Source: Acetobacter tropicalis
Lineage (GTDB): Bacteria > Pseudomonadota > Alphaproteobacteria > Acetobacterales > Acetobacteraceae
Reading direction: 5' to 3'
DNA: 64,000 nucleotides
NCBI RefSeq assembly: GCF_001580915.1
Contig: NZ_LHZQ01000222.1
Span: 124,001-188,000, forward strand
Positions 17,022-25,158 of the stretch are shown here, piece by piece (the first letter of the stretch is position 1; each line of letters begins with the position of its first letter). A model generated the notes under the pieces. The model did no database searches. It saw only the letters and a list, made by a program, of their open reading frames with translations, and was not told where the DNA came from. A program made the translations under genes and the position numbers.

Positions 17022-18074
17022 TCAGGCAGCGGCCAGATCAACCAGACCGATCAGTCCTTCTTCCGTGCCAAAACCCAGCATGCAGCCATCTGCGCTATAG
17101 GCCAGAGCACTTATGGGACCATTACCGCCCAAGGAGACTGGTAGCACTCGTTCCGTGGCAGGTTCAATCATAAGCACCGTACCATCGGCAAATCCTGCTG
17201 CAACAACTTCCTGTTCAGGATGAAACGCCACCCGGGTGCAGAGGGCACCACCGGCACCGGGCAGTTCCGCAGGTGGTTTGCCCATGGGGCCACCACCAAA
17301 GAACGGCCACATGACCACGACATCCGCCCCGCTGGTAGCCAGCCACTTGCCGTTGGCGGAAAAGGACATGGAACGGACCTTGGTGGGGTAGCCGCTCATG
17401 CGGATATTGTGGCCATCAGACAGCCGCCAGCCATGCAGATCATTGTCCTGCATGGCAGTGACCAGTGCCTCACCCTGCGGGTGCATGGCTATGCCAATGT
17501 GACTGCCTTTCCATTCCAGCAGGCGTGGATTGTCACTCTTGGACTGCGTGTACCACAGCGAAGCGCCGTTATAGTGTGAGGCCGCAAGCCGCTTGCCCTT
17601 GGCGTCAAACGTGATGCCCGACACAGAAGAGGGGTGCTCAAACGTTTTCAGCACGGTTCGTCCCGTAGCATCCCGCAGTTCAACCTGTTTGCCCATGGCA
17701 GCCGCAATGTAAGACGTTTTATTGTCCACATAACTCAGCACATGCTCCACCCATCGGCGGCTTTTGCCCAGTTCCTCAATCTCCCCGTGCATGTCCAGTC
17801 GGCACAGGCGGCCATCATCACCACCTGTCAGAAACCCATGTGGGTCTGTGTCAGGTGTTACGGAAAGGGCTGGGCCATCATGCACGGCATAGGTGGCCCA
17901 GCTTGCCGCATCGGTCAGATCGCTCCGATGCGCCACAATCACGTCACCCTCGCCTGTGGTGAAGGCAAAGCGTTGATGATCGCGGGAGGCAGCGCAAGAC
18001 GTGATATGGCCTTCCACCACGCGGGATGCGCCGCGTTTTTCAATCAGGCCACGCAGGGTCAGGGTCTCGCTCAT
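17022..18074 (-). CDS. WD40 repeat protein, partner of the CobW GTPase
   Basis: A 350-residue protein with repeated beta-propeller blades. Segments such as ISGITFDAKGKRLAASHYNGASLW, RSMSFSANGKWLATSGADVVVMW and ISALAYSADGCMLGFGTEEG follow the WD40 spacing, though the GH and WD signatures are degenerate. There is no signal peptide, so it is cytosolic. Its ATG overlaps the stop of the upstream CobW-type GTPase by four bases, so the two are translationally coupled. A scaffold or metal-dependent sensor function is plausible but unproven. Confidence 0.85.
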   Translation of the reverse strand: MSETLTLRGLIEKRGASRVVEGHITSCAASRDHQRFAFTTGEGDVIVAHRSDLTDAASWATYAVHDGPALSVTPDTDPHGFLTGGDDGRLCRLDMHGEIEELGKSRRWVEHVLSYVDNKTSYIAAAMGKQVELRDATGRTVLKTFEHPSSVSGITFDAKGKRLAASHYNGASLWYTQSKSDNPRLLEWKGSHIGIAMHPQGEALVTAMQDNDLHGWRLSDGHNIRMSGYPTKVRSMSFSANGKWLATSGADVVVMWPFFGGGPMGKPPAELPGAGGALCTRVAFHPEQEVVAAGFADGTVLMIEPATERVLPVSLGGNGPISALAYSADGCMLGFGTEEGLIGLVDLAAA

Positions 18075-19063
18075 GCTACGGCACAGCTTTCAAGCCCACG
18101 GCGGAGCTGGGGCCGGTTGAGGTTGCGGCCAATGAACACCAGACGGGAGTCTCGGGGTTCACCTTCTTTCCACGGGCCGATGTTATTGCCATCCGCCATC
18201 ATGTGCACGGCCTGAAAGGCAAAGCGGTCAGGCTGGCCCTCAAAATTCAGAATCCCCTTGGTGCGCAGAATGTCCGCTCCTTTTTCCTGAAGCAGTGCGC
18301 CAATCCACATCTGAAATTTGCCTGCATCCAGCGGGGTCTTCACCGTCAGGGAAACGCTGCTCAGATCCTCTTCATGGTGGTGTTCCGGGTTTTCCAGAAA
18401 GTCCGGCATGTGTTCCAGAACGCGCTGAAGATCAAAGCCACCGCGGTCCATAACGTCCGTCAGCTTCACATTGCCTTTTTGGGCACGGTGGATGGGGGCA
18501 ATGGCATTGATGCTGCGCAGGGTGTCTTCCACCTGTTTCAACTGTGCATCATCCACCAGATCTGTCTTGTTCAGAATCATGACATCGGCAAATGCAATCT
18601 GCTGATGCGCTTCCGGGCTTTCCTTCAGGGTTTGCAGGATATTCAGGGCATCCACCACCGTCACCACAGCATCCAGCCGTGTTTTGGCGCGTACGTCTTC
18701 ATCCGCAAAGAAGGTCTGGGCCACGGGGGCGGGGTCTGCCAGGCCCGTGGTTTCAATAATAATGCCGTCAAACTTGCCACGGCGCTTCATCAAACCACCC
18801 AGAATACGGATCAGGTCTCCGCGCACGGTGCAGCAGATGCAGCCATTGTTCATCTCGAACACTTCTTCATCGGCATCGACTACAAGGTCATTATCCACAC
18901 CGAGTTCACCGTATTCGTTAATCACAACGGCATATTTGCGGCCGTGTTCGGCGGTCAGAATATGGTTGAGCAGGGTGGTTTTGCCAGCACCCAGAAAACC
19001 CGTGAGCACGGTAACAGGAACAAGTGCGTCCTGAGTATCAGAAGGAAGGGGCGCATCAGACAT
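18071..19063 (-). CDS. CobW/COG0523-family GTPase, putative zinc metallochaperone
   Basis: A 330-residue G3E-family GTPase. The Walker A motif GFLGAGKTT is at residues 22-30. The metal-binding CICC is at 75-78, the signature of the COG0523 zinc-chaperone group. ETTGLADPAPV is the switch region and NKTD the guanine-specificity motif. A His/Glu-rich patch (NPEHHHEED) near 230 is a likely extra metal site. The C-terminal CobW_C domain ends near 320. Related proteins deliver zinc, or occasionally cobalt or iron, to client enzymes, often under Zur control. No clear Zur box was found. It is translationally coupled to the WD40 gene. Confidence 0.9.
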   Translation of the reverse strand: MSDAPLPSDTQDALVPVTVLTGFLGAGKTTLLNHILTAEHGRKYAVVINEYGELGVDNDLVVDADEEVFEMNNGCICCTVRGDLIRILGGLMKRRGKFDGIIIETTGLADPAPVAQTFFADEDVRAKTRLDAVVTVVDALNILQTLKESPEAHQQIAFADVMILNKTDLVDDAQLKQVEDTLRSINAIAPIHRAQKGNVKLTDVMDRGGFDLQRVLEHMPDFLENPEHHHEEDLSSVSLTVKTPLDAGKFQMWIGALLQEKGADILRTKGILNFEGQPDRFAFQAVHMMADGNNIGPWKEGEPRDSRLVFIGRNLNRPQLRRGLESCAVA

Positions 19064-19343
19064 GAATAACAGGGCCTCCGTTAACAGAAACAGGTGTCAT
19101 TCATATAGGGCTCGGGGCGGCATCACACCAGAGTAGGGGAGAAGCTGCCTTGTTCAGGAGGGACGGGGAGGTGGTTCTTGGCTGTCTTCGCCAGTTTTTT
19201 GGCAGGAAGCGATACGAAAAGAGGCCTGTTAGAAAAAATCAAAACGAATCGCGAGTGTTAATAGTTTTGCTAACTTTAAATTAATAATTTGGAATTATGT
19301 AAATCAAGGACGAAATTTTTATGTATTAATGAAAGGTTAAGAC

Positions 19344-21077
19344 ATGGCCGGTGCTCTCGTTAAAATCAATGCAGGGGTTGCTACTGTATACAGTAGTGGC
19401 GATCTGTCATCATTAGCTGGTGTTTCGGCACTGAGTGCTATTGTCGTAACCAAAAATGCGGATACGCCAGCAGGCGATAATGTTGTTGTCGATCTGTCGA
19501 CCGGATTGGCGGGTGTCAGTGCAATTTCTTCCATTACCGTACAGAATGGTGCAACAGCCAAAGTGGGCGGAGGACTTCTGGATGCAGGGGTTGCAACCTC
19601 TCTCACTGTCAATGGCGGAATACTGGATTTGCAAGGCAGTGTTATTGGCGCAAAAGTCCTTAATACTGTTACAGTTGGTCCCGCTGGTGGCGAAATTAAA
19701 GTTGAACCTACCGGATTGTCGCTTGGTGTGTTGAGCCTGCCAGTGTCATTTGTTGATACGAATGGGAACACAACGACAACCATTCCCAAGAATTTTGTAA
19801 TGGATTTTCCAAGCAGCAGTTCAATTCCTGCGTCGTACAACCCACTAACAAACACAACGACAATTGGCGATGGTGTCAGTTTGCTGGGGATTCTAGGGAT
19901 TGGACGAGCGATTACATTGTCTGGAGACCCCTTTGATCTAAGGAATACAGGAACCCATAACTGGAGTGGTAATTACAGCAAGAATTTTACTCAGTCTGAT
20001 GGCAATGGTGGCGTAATTACCTGCTTCCTGCCTGATTCCATGATCCGCACTCCCGAGGGAGATGTGGCTGTTCAGGATATTTGGTTTGGAGACAGTGTTG
20101 TTGCTTACGTGGATGGGCAGCAGCAGGTTCGGAAAGTGGTGTGGGCTGGCAAGGCGCACGTTACAGTCAAGGCTGGTTTGCCGGACGATGAAGCCGGGTA
20201 TCCGGTGCGTATTCTGAAAGACGCGCTGGCGGAAGGTGTCCCCTACAAGGACATGCTGGTGACACCAGAACATTGCCTGTTCTTCAATGGTCTGTTTACG
20301 CCTGTGCGCATGCTGGTGAATGGTGCATCCATTTTCTATGATCACTCCATTACCTCTTACGATTACTATCACATCGAAACCGAGCAGCATTCCGTTATTG
20401 TGGCGGATGGTATGATGACAGAAAGCTATCTGGATACCGGTAACCGGGGTTCTTTCCGGCAGGAAGGCACTGTTGTCAGCCTCAACGCTGGTTCCCACAA
20501 GACCGTTCGTACATGGGCGGAAGATGCTGCTGCGCCGTTGGTTGTGGATCCGAGTGTTGTGGAGCCGATTTTCCGCAAGATTGAAGCCCGTGCAAAGCAT
20601 GCCGGAATTGAAGCTGTTACCCCGGCACCCGTTCTGACCAATGATGCTGACGTGCATCTGGTGACAGAAAACGGTGCTATTATTCGTAAGGCTCGTGAAC
20701 AGAACGGCAAAGTGTTCTTCCTTGTGCCCCCCGGTGTTGAGCGCGTGTGGCTGGCGTCTCGTACAAGCCGCCCGGCAGACACAATTGGTCCGTTTGTGGA
20801 TGATCGGCGTCAACTGGGTGTTCTGGTGAGCAACATCAGCCTGCAGGAAGGGGTTGGTGCGGCCCGTCAGTTGGAAACAATCATGCAGGATGCAGACTTG
20901 CAGGGTTGGCATGGTGTGGACGCTGGCCACAGCATGCGCTGGACGGCAGGATGTGCGGAAATTCCACTCAGCGGGCGTAAGCCGGGTGCGCTGGCTATGT
21001 TGAGTGTGCGGATTGTTGCTGCAGGTCCCTATGTGCTGGAAGACGTGCAGACGGAACAGAAAATTGCCAGCGTGTAA
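19344..21077 (+). CDS. Hint-domain (hedgehog/intein-like) surface or secreted protein
   Basis: A 577-residue protein in three parts. Residues 1-225 are Val/Ser/Thr/Gly-rich with repeated beta-strand units (GVSALSAIVV, GVSAISSITV, ATSLTVNGG), like a beta-solenoid adhesin. A Hint_2-type domain follows, from Cys227 in TCFLPDSMIRTPEGD through VTPEHCLFFNG (TxxH block) to ESYLDTGNRGSF near 378. The last 190 residues are a less familiar C-terminal domain. Hint domains self-cleave at their first Cys, so processing is expected but not shown. The first part is visibly AT-richer than the rest and the upstream region is very AT-rich, hinting at transfer or fast evolution. No classical signal peptide is present. 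Confidence 0.82.
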   Translation: MAGALVKINAGVATVYSSGDLSSLAGVSALSAIVVTKNADTPAGDNVVVDLSTGLAGVSAISSITVQNGATAKVGGGLLDAGVATSLTVNGGILDLQGSVIGAKVLNTVTVGPAGGEIKVEPTGLSLGVLSLPVSFVDTNGNTTTTIPKNFVMDFPSSSSIPASYNPLTNTTTIGDGVSLLGILGIGRAITLSGDPFDLRNTGTHNWSGNYSKNFTQSDGNGGVITCFLPDSMIRTPEGDVAVQDIWFGDSVVAYVDGQQQVRKVVWAGKAHVTVKAGLPDDEAGYPVRILKDALAEGVPYKDMLVTPEHCLFFNGLFTPVRMLVNGASIFYDHSITSYDYYHIETEQHSVIVADGMMTESYLDTGNRGSFRQEGTVVSLNAGSHKTVRTWAEDAAAPLVVDPSVVEPIFRKIEARAKHAGIEAVTPAPVLTNDADVHLVTENGAIIRKAREQNGKVFFLVPPGVERVWLASRTSRPADTIGPFVDDRRQLGVLVSNISLQEGVGAARQLETIMQDADLQGWHGVDAGHSMRWTAGCAEIPLSGRKPGALAMLSVRIVAAGPYVLEDVQTEQKIASV

Positions 21078-21103
21078 AACCTGTTAATCTTTAGGCATCA
21101 AAA

Positions 21104-21147
21104 CAGAAAAGGGGAGCGCTGTTAACGCAGCGTTCCCCTTTCTGTTT
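21104..21147 (+). terminator. Rho-independent terminator after the Hint-domain gene
   Basis: A long stem (AAAGGGGAGCGCTG with CAGCGTTCCCCTTT, one wobble) is joined by a short loop TTAACG and ends in T-rich sequence. It may also terminate the convergent ClC gene. Confidence 0.85.
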
Positions 21148-21179
21148 ATGGGCCTGTTATCCCGTTCCGGAAGGTGAAA

Positions 21180-22553
21180 TCAGCGTGCTGTATCTGTGGC
21201 GGTGGAGGGGCGGGTGGACATGCCGGGGCGTGGGTTGGCGGAGCGCAGGAATTTTACGGCCAGTGCGCCGTAAAGAGCGTGGCTGCAAATGGCACGGGAA
21301 ACACCAAACGCCAGAAAGGCGCTGGCCAGCAGCGCCAGTGTGACCTGCTGGTTATCGCACATTTCCATCACAATAACTGTTGCTGTAAGGGGAGACTGGG
21401 TCACGGCGGCAAAATAGGCCACTGTTCCCAACAGAACGACGGCTCCTGGTGTGGTGTGGGGCAGAAACTGTGCAATCCAGCCACCCATACCAGCGCCAAC
21501 GGAAAGGGAAGGGGCAAACAAGCCGCCGGGAATGCCGGAACAATAGGAAACAATGGTAGCAACGCATTTCAGCACAAAGTAGGAGGCCGGGTAATGTTCG
21601 TCTCCCATAATGATATCACGCGCCTGGAGATAACCCGTTCCGTAGGTCATGCCGCCAGACAGAAGGCCAATCACAGCCAGAACAAGGCCGCACAGCGCAG
21701 CAAAAGTGATCGGCCAGTTTGCAACGAACTTGCCGAATTTTCCAGGAATACCTCGTGAAATTCGAATAAGCAGGGCAGAGAACATGCCACCGCTTACCCC
21801 ACCCATAATGCCGCAGGCCAGAACAGCCAGCCAACTGATGCCAACAGGCACCACAGAATCCGTATGCCCGAAATAGGTGTAGTTGCCGACCAGAGCAATG
21901 GCGGTTACCCCCGCCAGAACCACACAAGTCAGCATGGTGCCACTGGTGCGCTGTTCGTAGGAATGAGCCAGTTCCTCAATTCCGAATACAATACCAGCCA
22001 GAGGGGTGTTAAAGGCTGCCGCAACCCCGGCTGCTCCCCCTGCCTTGATGAGCGCATGCTGCCGTACCGGATCATTGATGCCGATAAATCGTCCTACCGT
22101 GTGCATGATGGAAGCGCCAACCTGTACAGTTGGTCCTTCTCGCCCGATGGAAGCGCCGGACAGTAGCCCGAGTGATGTGAGAAAGATTTTGGCGATGGCG
22201 ATTTTAAGAGAAAGAACACGGTCCACAACCCGGAAATCATGCAGATGCATGCAGGCAATGGCCTGAGGAATACCGCTGCCCTGTGCCCCCTTGAACCATT
22301 TGCGTGTCAACCACGTGGAGAGCGCGAGCCCTCCTGGGGTGACAATCAGCATAAGCCAAGGGCTGAGCGTGATAATGTGGTTTCTCAGGTCTGCCGCTTT
22401 ATCGGCAAGCGCGGCGAACGCAACTGCGATGATCCCGACCATAACCCCGCCGGACCAGTAAATGAGTTTGCGCCGCCAGTTGACGGTGCCTGCTTTGGCC
22501 TGCTCCCGGATATGGCGGAGATGAGCAGAGGTGGCGGTCACGCTGGCGGGCAT
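21180..22553 (-). CDS. ClC-family chloride channel/transporter
   Basis: A 457-residue membrane protein with the three selectivity-filter motifs: GSGIPQ (92-97), GREGP (137-141, gating Glu139) and GGLFAPSL near 360. The retained gating Glu is typical of Cl-/H+ exchangers, which in enteric bacteria support acid resistance; the same use fits an acid-producing host. The internal inverted repeat of about 18 helices is visible from hydropathy. The start at 22553 has AGGA seven bases upstream. An ATG 57 bases earlier has no ribosome site. It lies downstream of two CDF transporters on the same strand. Confidence 0.9.
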   Translation of the reverse strand: MPASVTATSAHLRHIREQAKAGTVNWRRKLIYWSGGVMVGIIAVAFAALADKAADLRNHIITLSPWLMLIVTPGGLALSTWLTRKWFKGAQGSGIPQAIACMHLHDFRVVDRVLSLKIAIAKIFLTSLGLLSGASIGREGPTVQVGASIMHTVGRFIGINDPVRQHALIKAGGAAGVAAAFNTPLAGIVFGIEELAHSYEQRTSGTMLTCVVLAGVTAIALVGNYTYFGHTDSVVPVGISWLAVLACGIMGGVSGGMFSALLIRISRGIPGKFGKFVANWPITFAALCGLVLAVIGLLSGGMTYGTGYLQARDIIMGDEHYPASYFVLKCVATIVSYCSGIPGGLFAPSLSVGAGMGGWIAQFLPHTTPGAVVLLGTVAYFAAVTQSPLTATVIVMEMCDNQQVTLALLASAFLAFGVSRAICSHALYGALAVKFLRSANPRPGMSTRPSTATDTAR

Positions 22554-22730
22554 GAGACTATCCTGAAAGTCCGAGGAAATATTAGGGGCCTTGTAACATG
22601 CTCGTTCCATGAAGGAAGCAAAGTCTTTCCTTGTCGAAAGGCTTTATGAGCCAGACGCACATAGCGTGGAGTGTGTCATGCTTGCAGAGGGACGCGGGCC
22701 CAGGCGTGACCAGAGGGGTATCAGGCCGCT

Positions 22731-23666
22731 TTACTGGCCAGATGCTGTGTCTGGCCGAGGCCAAAACACAATCCCTTCATGCTTGGCCTTGTTGTCCGGC
22801 TCTACATGGATATGGACCAGCGTATTGCCCATTTTGCCCTCAAGCGCATTTTCAATCCGGTCACAGATCTCGTGCGCTTCATGCACGCTCATGCTGCCCG
22901 GCACGACCAGGTGGAAATCAAGGAAGGTCATGGCCCCTACCACGCGGGTACGGATGTCATGCGCTTCTATGGCCCCGCGTCCGTTATCGGCAATGACCTC
23001 GCGGATCTGATCCAGCGTTTCAGGGTCTGGAGCCTGATCCATCAGCCCGGCAATGGAGTCTTTCATCACGTTCCAGCCTACCCGGAGCACGTTCAGCGCA
23101 ATCAGCCCAGCCAGCACGGCATCCAGCCGTACCCAGCCTGTCAGCGGAATTAGCAAAATACCGACCACCAACCCAACGCCGGTCCACACATCAGAAAGCA
23201 CATGTTGGCCGCCTGCCACCAGAGCAGGAGAGCGGCGTGCGCGTCCTGCCTGAAGCATGGTCAGGCCCCAGCCCAGATTGACCAAGGTGGCAATGCCGTT
23301 CAGCGCTACACCTGCATAAGGAGCTAGTGCGGGATGAGGGTGTAACCACCCTTCTACAGCTTCCCGCCCGATAATGAACGCTGTCACCAGAACCATAGTC
23401 CCTTCCGCCACGGCGGAAAGATATTCGGCCTTGTAATGGCCATAGGTATGGTTGTGGTCAGCCGGACGTTCAGACACAGCCAGAGCCCACAGTCCCCCGA
23501 CCGCTGCGACCACGTTGATGATGGTTTCCACGGCATCGGAATACAGCGCCACGCTGCCGCTAACGGCCCATGCGGCGTATTTCAGCCCCAGCGCGACAAG
23601 ACTGATAACAAGGCTGCACGCTGCAATACCTTTGTTGCTTTCGGGTAGGGGGAGACGCAAGGTCAA
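22731..23666 (-). CDS. Cation diffusion facilitator (FieF-like metal efflux)
   Basis: A 311-residue inner-membrane metal/H+ antiporter with six helices in residues 12-215 and a cytosolic C-terminal metal-binding domain. Key sites are ALYSDAVETIINV in helix 2 and GGQHVLSDVWTG in helix 5, giving the acidic and His ligands. HTYGHYKAEYLSA is the loop shared by FieF/YiiP. The dimerising C-terminal domain contains HDIRTRVVG and FHLVVPGSMSVHEAH. It follows a second CDF gene with a 52-base gap, so a two-gene operon is likely. Zn2+, Fe2+ or Mn2+ are possible substrates. Confidence 0.9.
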   Translation of the reverse strand: MTLRLPLPESNKGIAACSLVISLVALGLKYAAWAVSGSVALYSDAVETIINVVAAVGGLWALAVSERPADHNHTYGHYKAEYLSAVAEGTMVLVTAFIIGREAVEGWLHPHPALAPYAGVALNGIATLVNLGWGLTMLQAGRARRSPALVAGGQHVLSDVWTGVGLVVGILLIPLTGWVRLDAVLAGLIALNVLRVGWNVMKDSIAGLMDQAPDPETLDQIREVIADNGRGAIEAHDIRTRVVGAMTFLDFHLVVPGSMSVHEAHEICDRIENALEGKMGNTLVHIHVEPDNKAKHEGIVFWPRPDTASGQ

Positions 23667-23718
23667 AACAGGCGGAACCCTTTATACGAAACACATGTGA
23701 GAGAGCGGAAAAACGCAG

Positions 23719-25032
23719 TCAGACAGTATGCGGATCAACCAGATGGCAGGAGGGCGCGTAGCAGGCTTCTTCAATCTGCACGGTGGGGTGGGCAATATTG
23801 AAGCGTGAGCGTAGCCCCTCAACCACATTCTGCAACAGGGCCGTCTGGGCGGCGGAATTGATGGGTGGTGTGGAGACCAGCACCAGATGGACCGTGAGGG
23901 CGGTTTCGGTTGTGCTGATCGGCCAGATATGCAGGTCATGAAGATCTGCCACAGCGGGAATAGTGCGTAGAAAATCTTCCACGGCCGCATGGTCAATGGA
24001 GCGGGGTACGGCATCCAGCGCCATATCCACGGAATCGCGCAGCAGGCCCCATGTGGTCAGCACCACCAGCGCGGAGATGGCCAGACTGACAGCCGGGTCT
24101 ATCCAGTTCAGGCCGGTCAGCAGAACCAGACCGCCAGCAATCACCACCGCCAGAGAGGTAACGGCATCCGCCATCATGTGCAGAAAGGCACCACGAATGT
24201 TGAGATCGTTTTTCTGGCCAGATGCGAACAGCATGGCGGTGCCGCCATTCACCAGAATGCCTATGGCTGCCACAATCATGACGGTCTTGCCCGCCACCGG
24301 GCTGGGTTCCAGTAGGCGGCCAAGGGATTCCCACGCGACCCCGCCTGTAACAACCAGCAGGATCACGGCGTTTGAAAGGGCTGCCAGAATGGAGGAGCGC
24401 CGAAGGCCATAAGTGAATCGGGCCGAGGGGGAGCGTTTGGACAGTTTTTCCGCCAGCCATGCAGCGGCCAGTGCCAGCACATCGGACAAATTATGGCCAG
24501 CATCGGCCAGCAGCGCCAGAGAATGGGAGAATACGCCCCACAGGGCTTCAGCCGCCAGATAGACCAGATTCAGAGTGATGCCGATAGCAAAGGCTGTGCC
24601 AAAGGAAGCAGGCGCATGAACATGATGATGGCCAAATCCGTGGTGGTGATGGTCGTGGTCAGCATGATCATGATGGTGATCATCATCATGATCGCTCCCG
24701 GTAGCATGCGCGTCATGCGTATGATCATGGGTATGGAGATCAGCCGAGCCATGGGGCTGTTCTGGTTCGGCGTGATCGTGCGCGCAGGCCTCATGCCCGT
24801 GGTCCAGATGATCAGACTCATCCTGCTGGCCAGTGTGTGCGTGGGCTGGCGTTTCAGTGCCTGTTGGCGCCCCTAAGGAGTCCTGAGGCCCGTCAGCGGT
24901 CTGTTTCGTTCCGTGGTGGTAGCCTGCGTGATCTGTGTGGGGCGTGGTGTGGCCAGAATCCTCAGGAATAGGCGTTGCGGCGGGGGCGGTTCTGTTCGTG
25001 TTGTGCGGGTTCTGTGGAGTGGTGTCGGCCAT
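23719..25032 (-). CDS. Cation diffusion facilitator with long His-rich N-terminus (CzcD/ZitB-like)
   Basis: A 437-residue Zn2+/Co2+/Cd2+ efflux protein. The first 140 residues are hydrophilic and dense in His and Asp (for example HDDDHHHDHADHDHHHHGFG), a probable metal-buffering sensor. Six helices follow, with LLADAGHNLSDVLAL in helix 2 and HMMADAVTSLA in helix 5, the HD/HD ligand sets of zinc CDFs. A cytosolic domain (HDLHIWPIS, then the C-terminus) completes the protein. The His-rich region is longer than the short His loop of Escherichia coli ZitB. It is the first gene of a probable operon with the second CDF. Confidence 0.9.
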   Translation of the reverse strand: MADTTPQNPHNTNRTAPAATPIPEDSGHTTPHTDHAGYHHGTKQTADGPQDSLGAPTGTETPAHAHTGQQDESDHLDHGHEACAHDHAEPEQPHGSADLHTHDHTHDAHATGSDHDDDHHHDHADHDHHHHGFGHHHVHAPASFGTAFAIGITLNLVYLAAEALWGVFSHSLALLADAGHNLSDVLALAAAWLAEKLSKRSPSARFTYGLRRSSILAALSNAVILLVVTGGVAWESLGRLLEPSPVAGKTVMIVAAIGILVNGGTAMLFASGQKNDLNIRGAFLHMMADAVTSLAVVIAGGLVLLTGLNWIDPAVSLAISALVVLTTWGLLRDSVDMALDAVPRSIDHAAVEDFLRTIPAVADLHDLHIWPISTTETALTVHLVLVSTPPINSAAQTALLQNVVEGLRSRFNIAHPTVQIEEACYAPSCHLVDPHTV

Positions 25033-25158
25033 GAAACGCTACATCCTTGCGGGCTGGAGTGCCACCATACCGTTGCGTTCAGACGCTGTCCGGCATAGGA
25101 AGCCCGGGCTCCCTTTTTCTGAATTTTTTGTACTATCACATCTGATGAAGGTCACGCC

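Noticed and set aside
22554-22610. Earlier ATG start for the ClC channel
   Set aside because: There is no ribosome site; the ATG at 22553 has AGGA at good spacing.
24640-24730. Repetitive CAT/ATG-rich tract as a microsatellite
   Set aside because: It is the His/Asp codon-rich arm of the cation diffusion facilitator on the minus strand.
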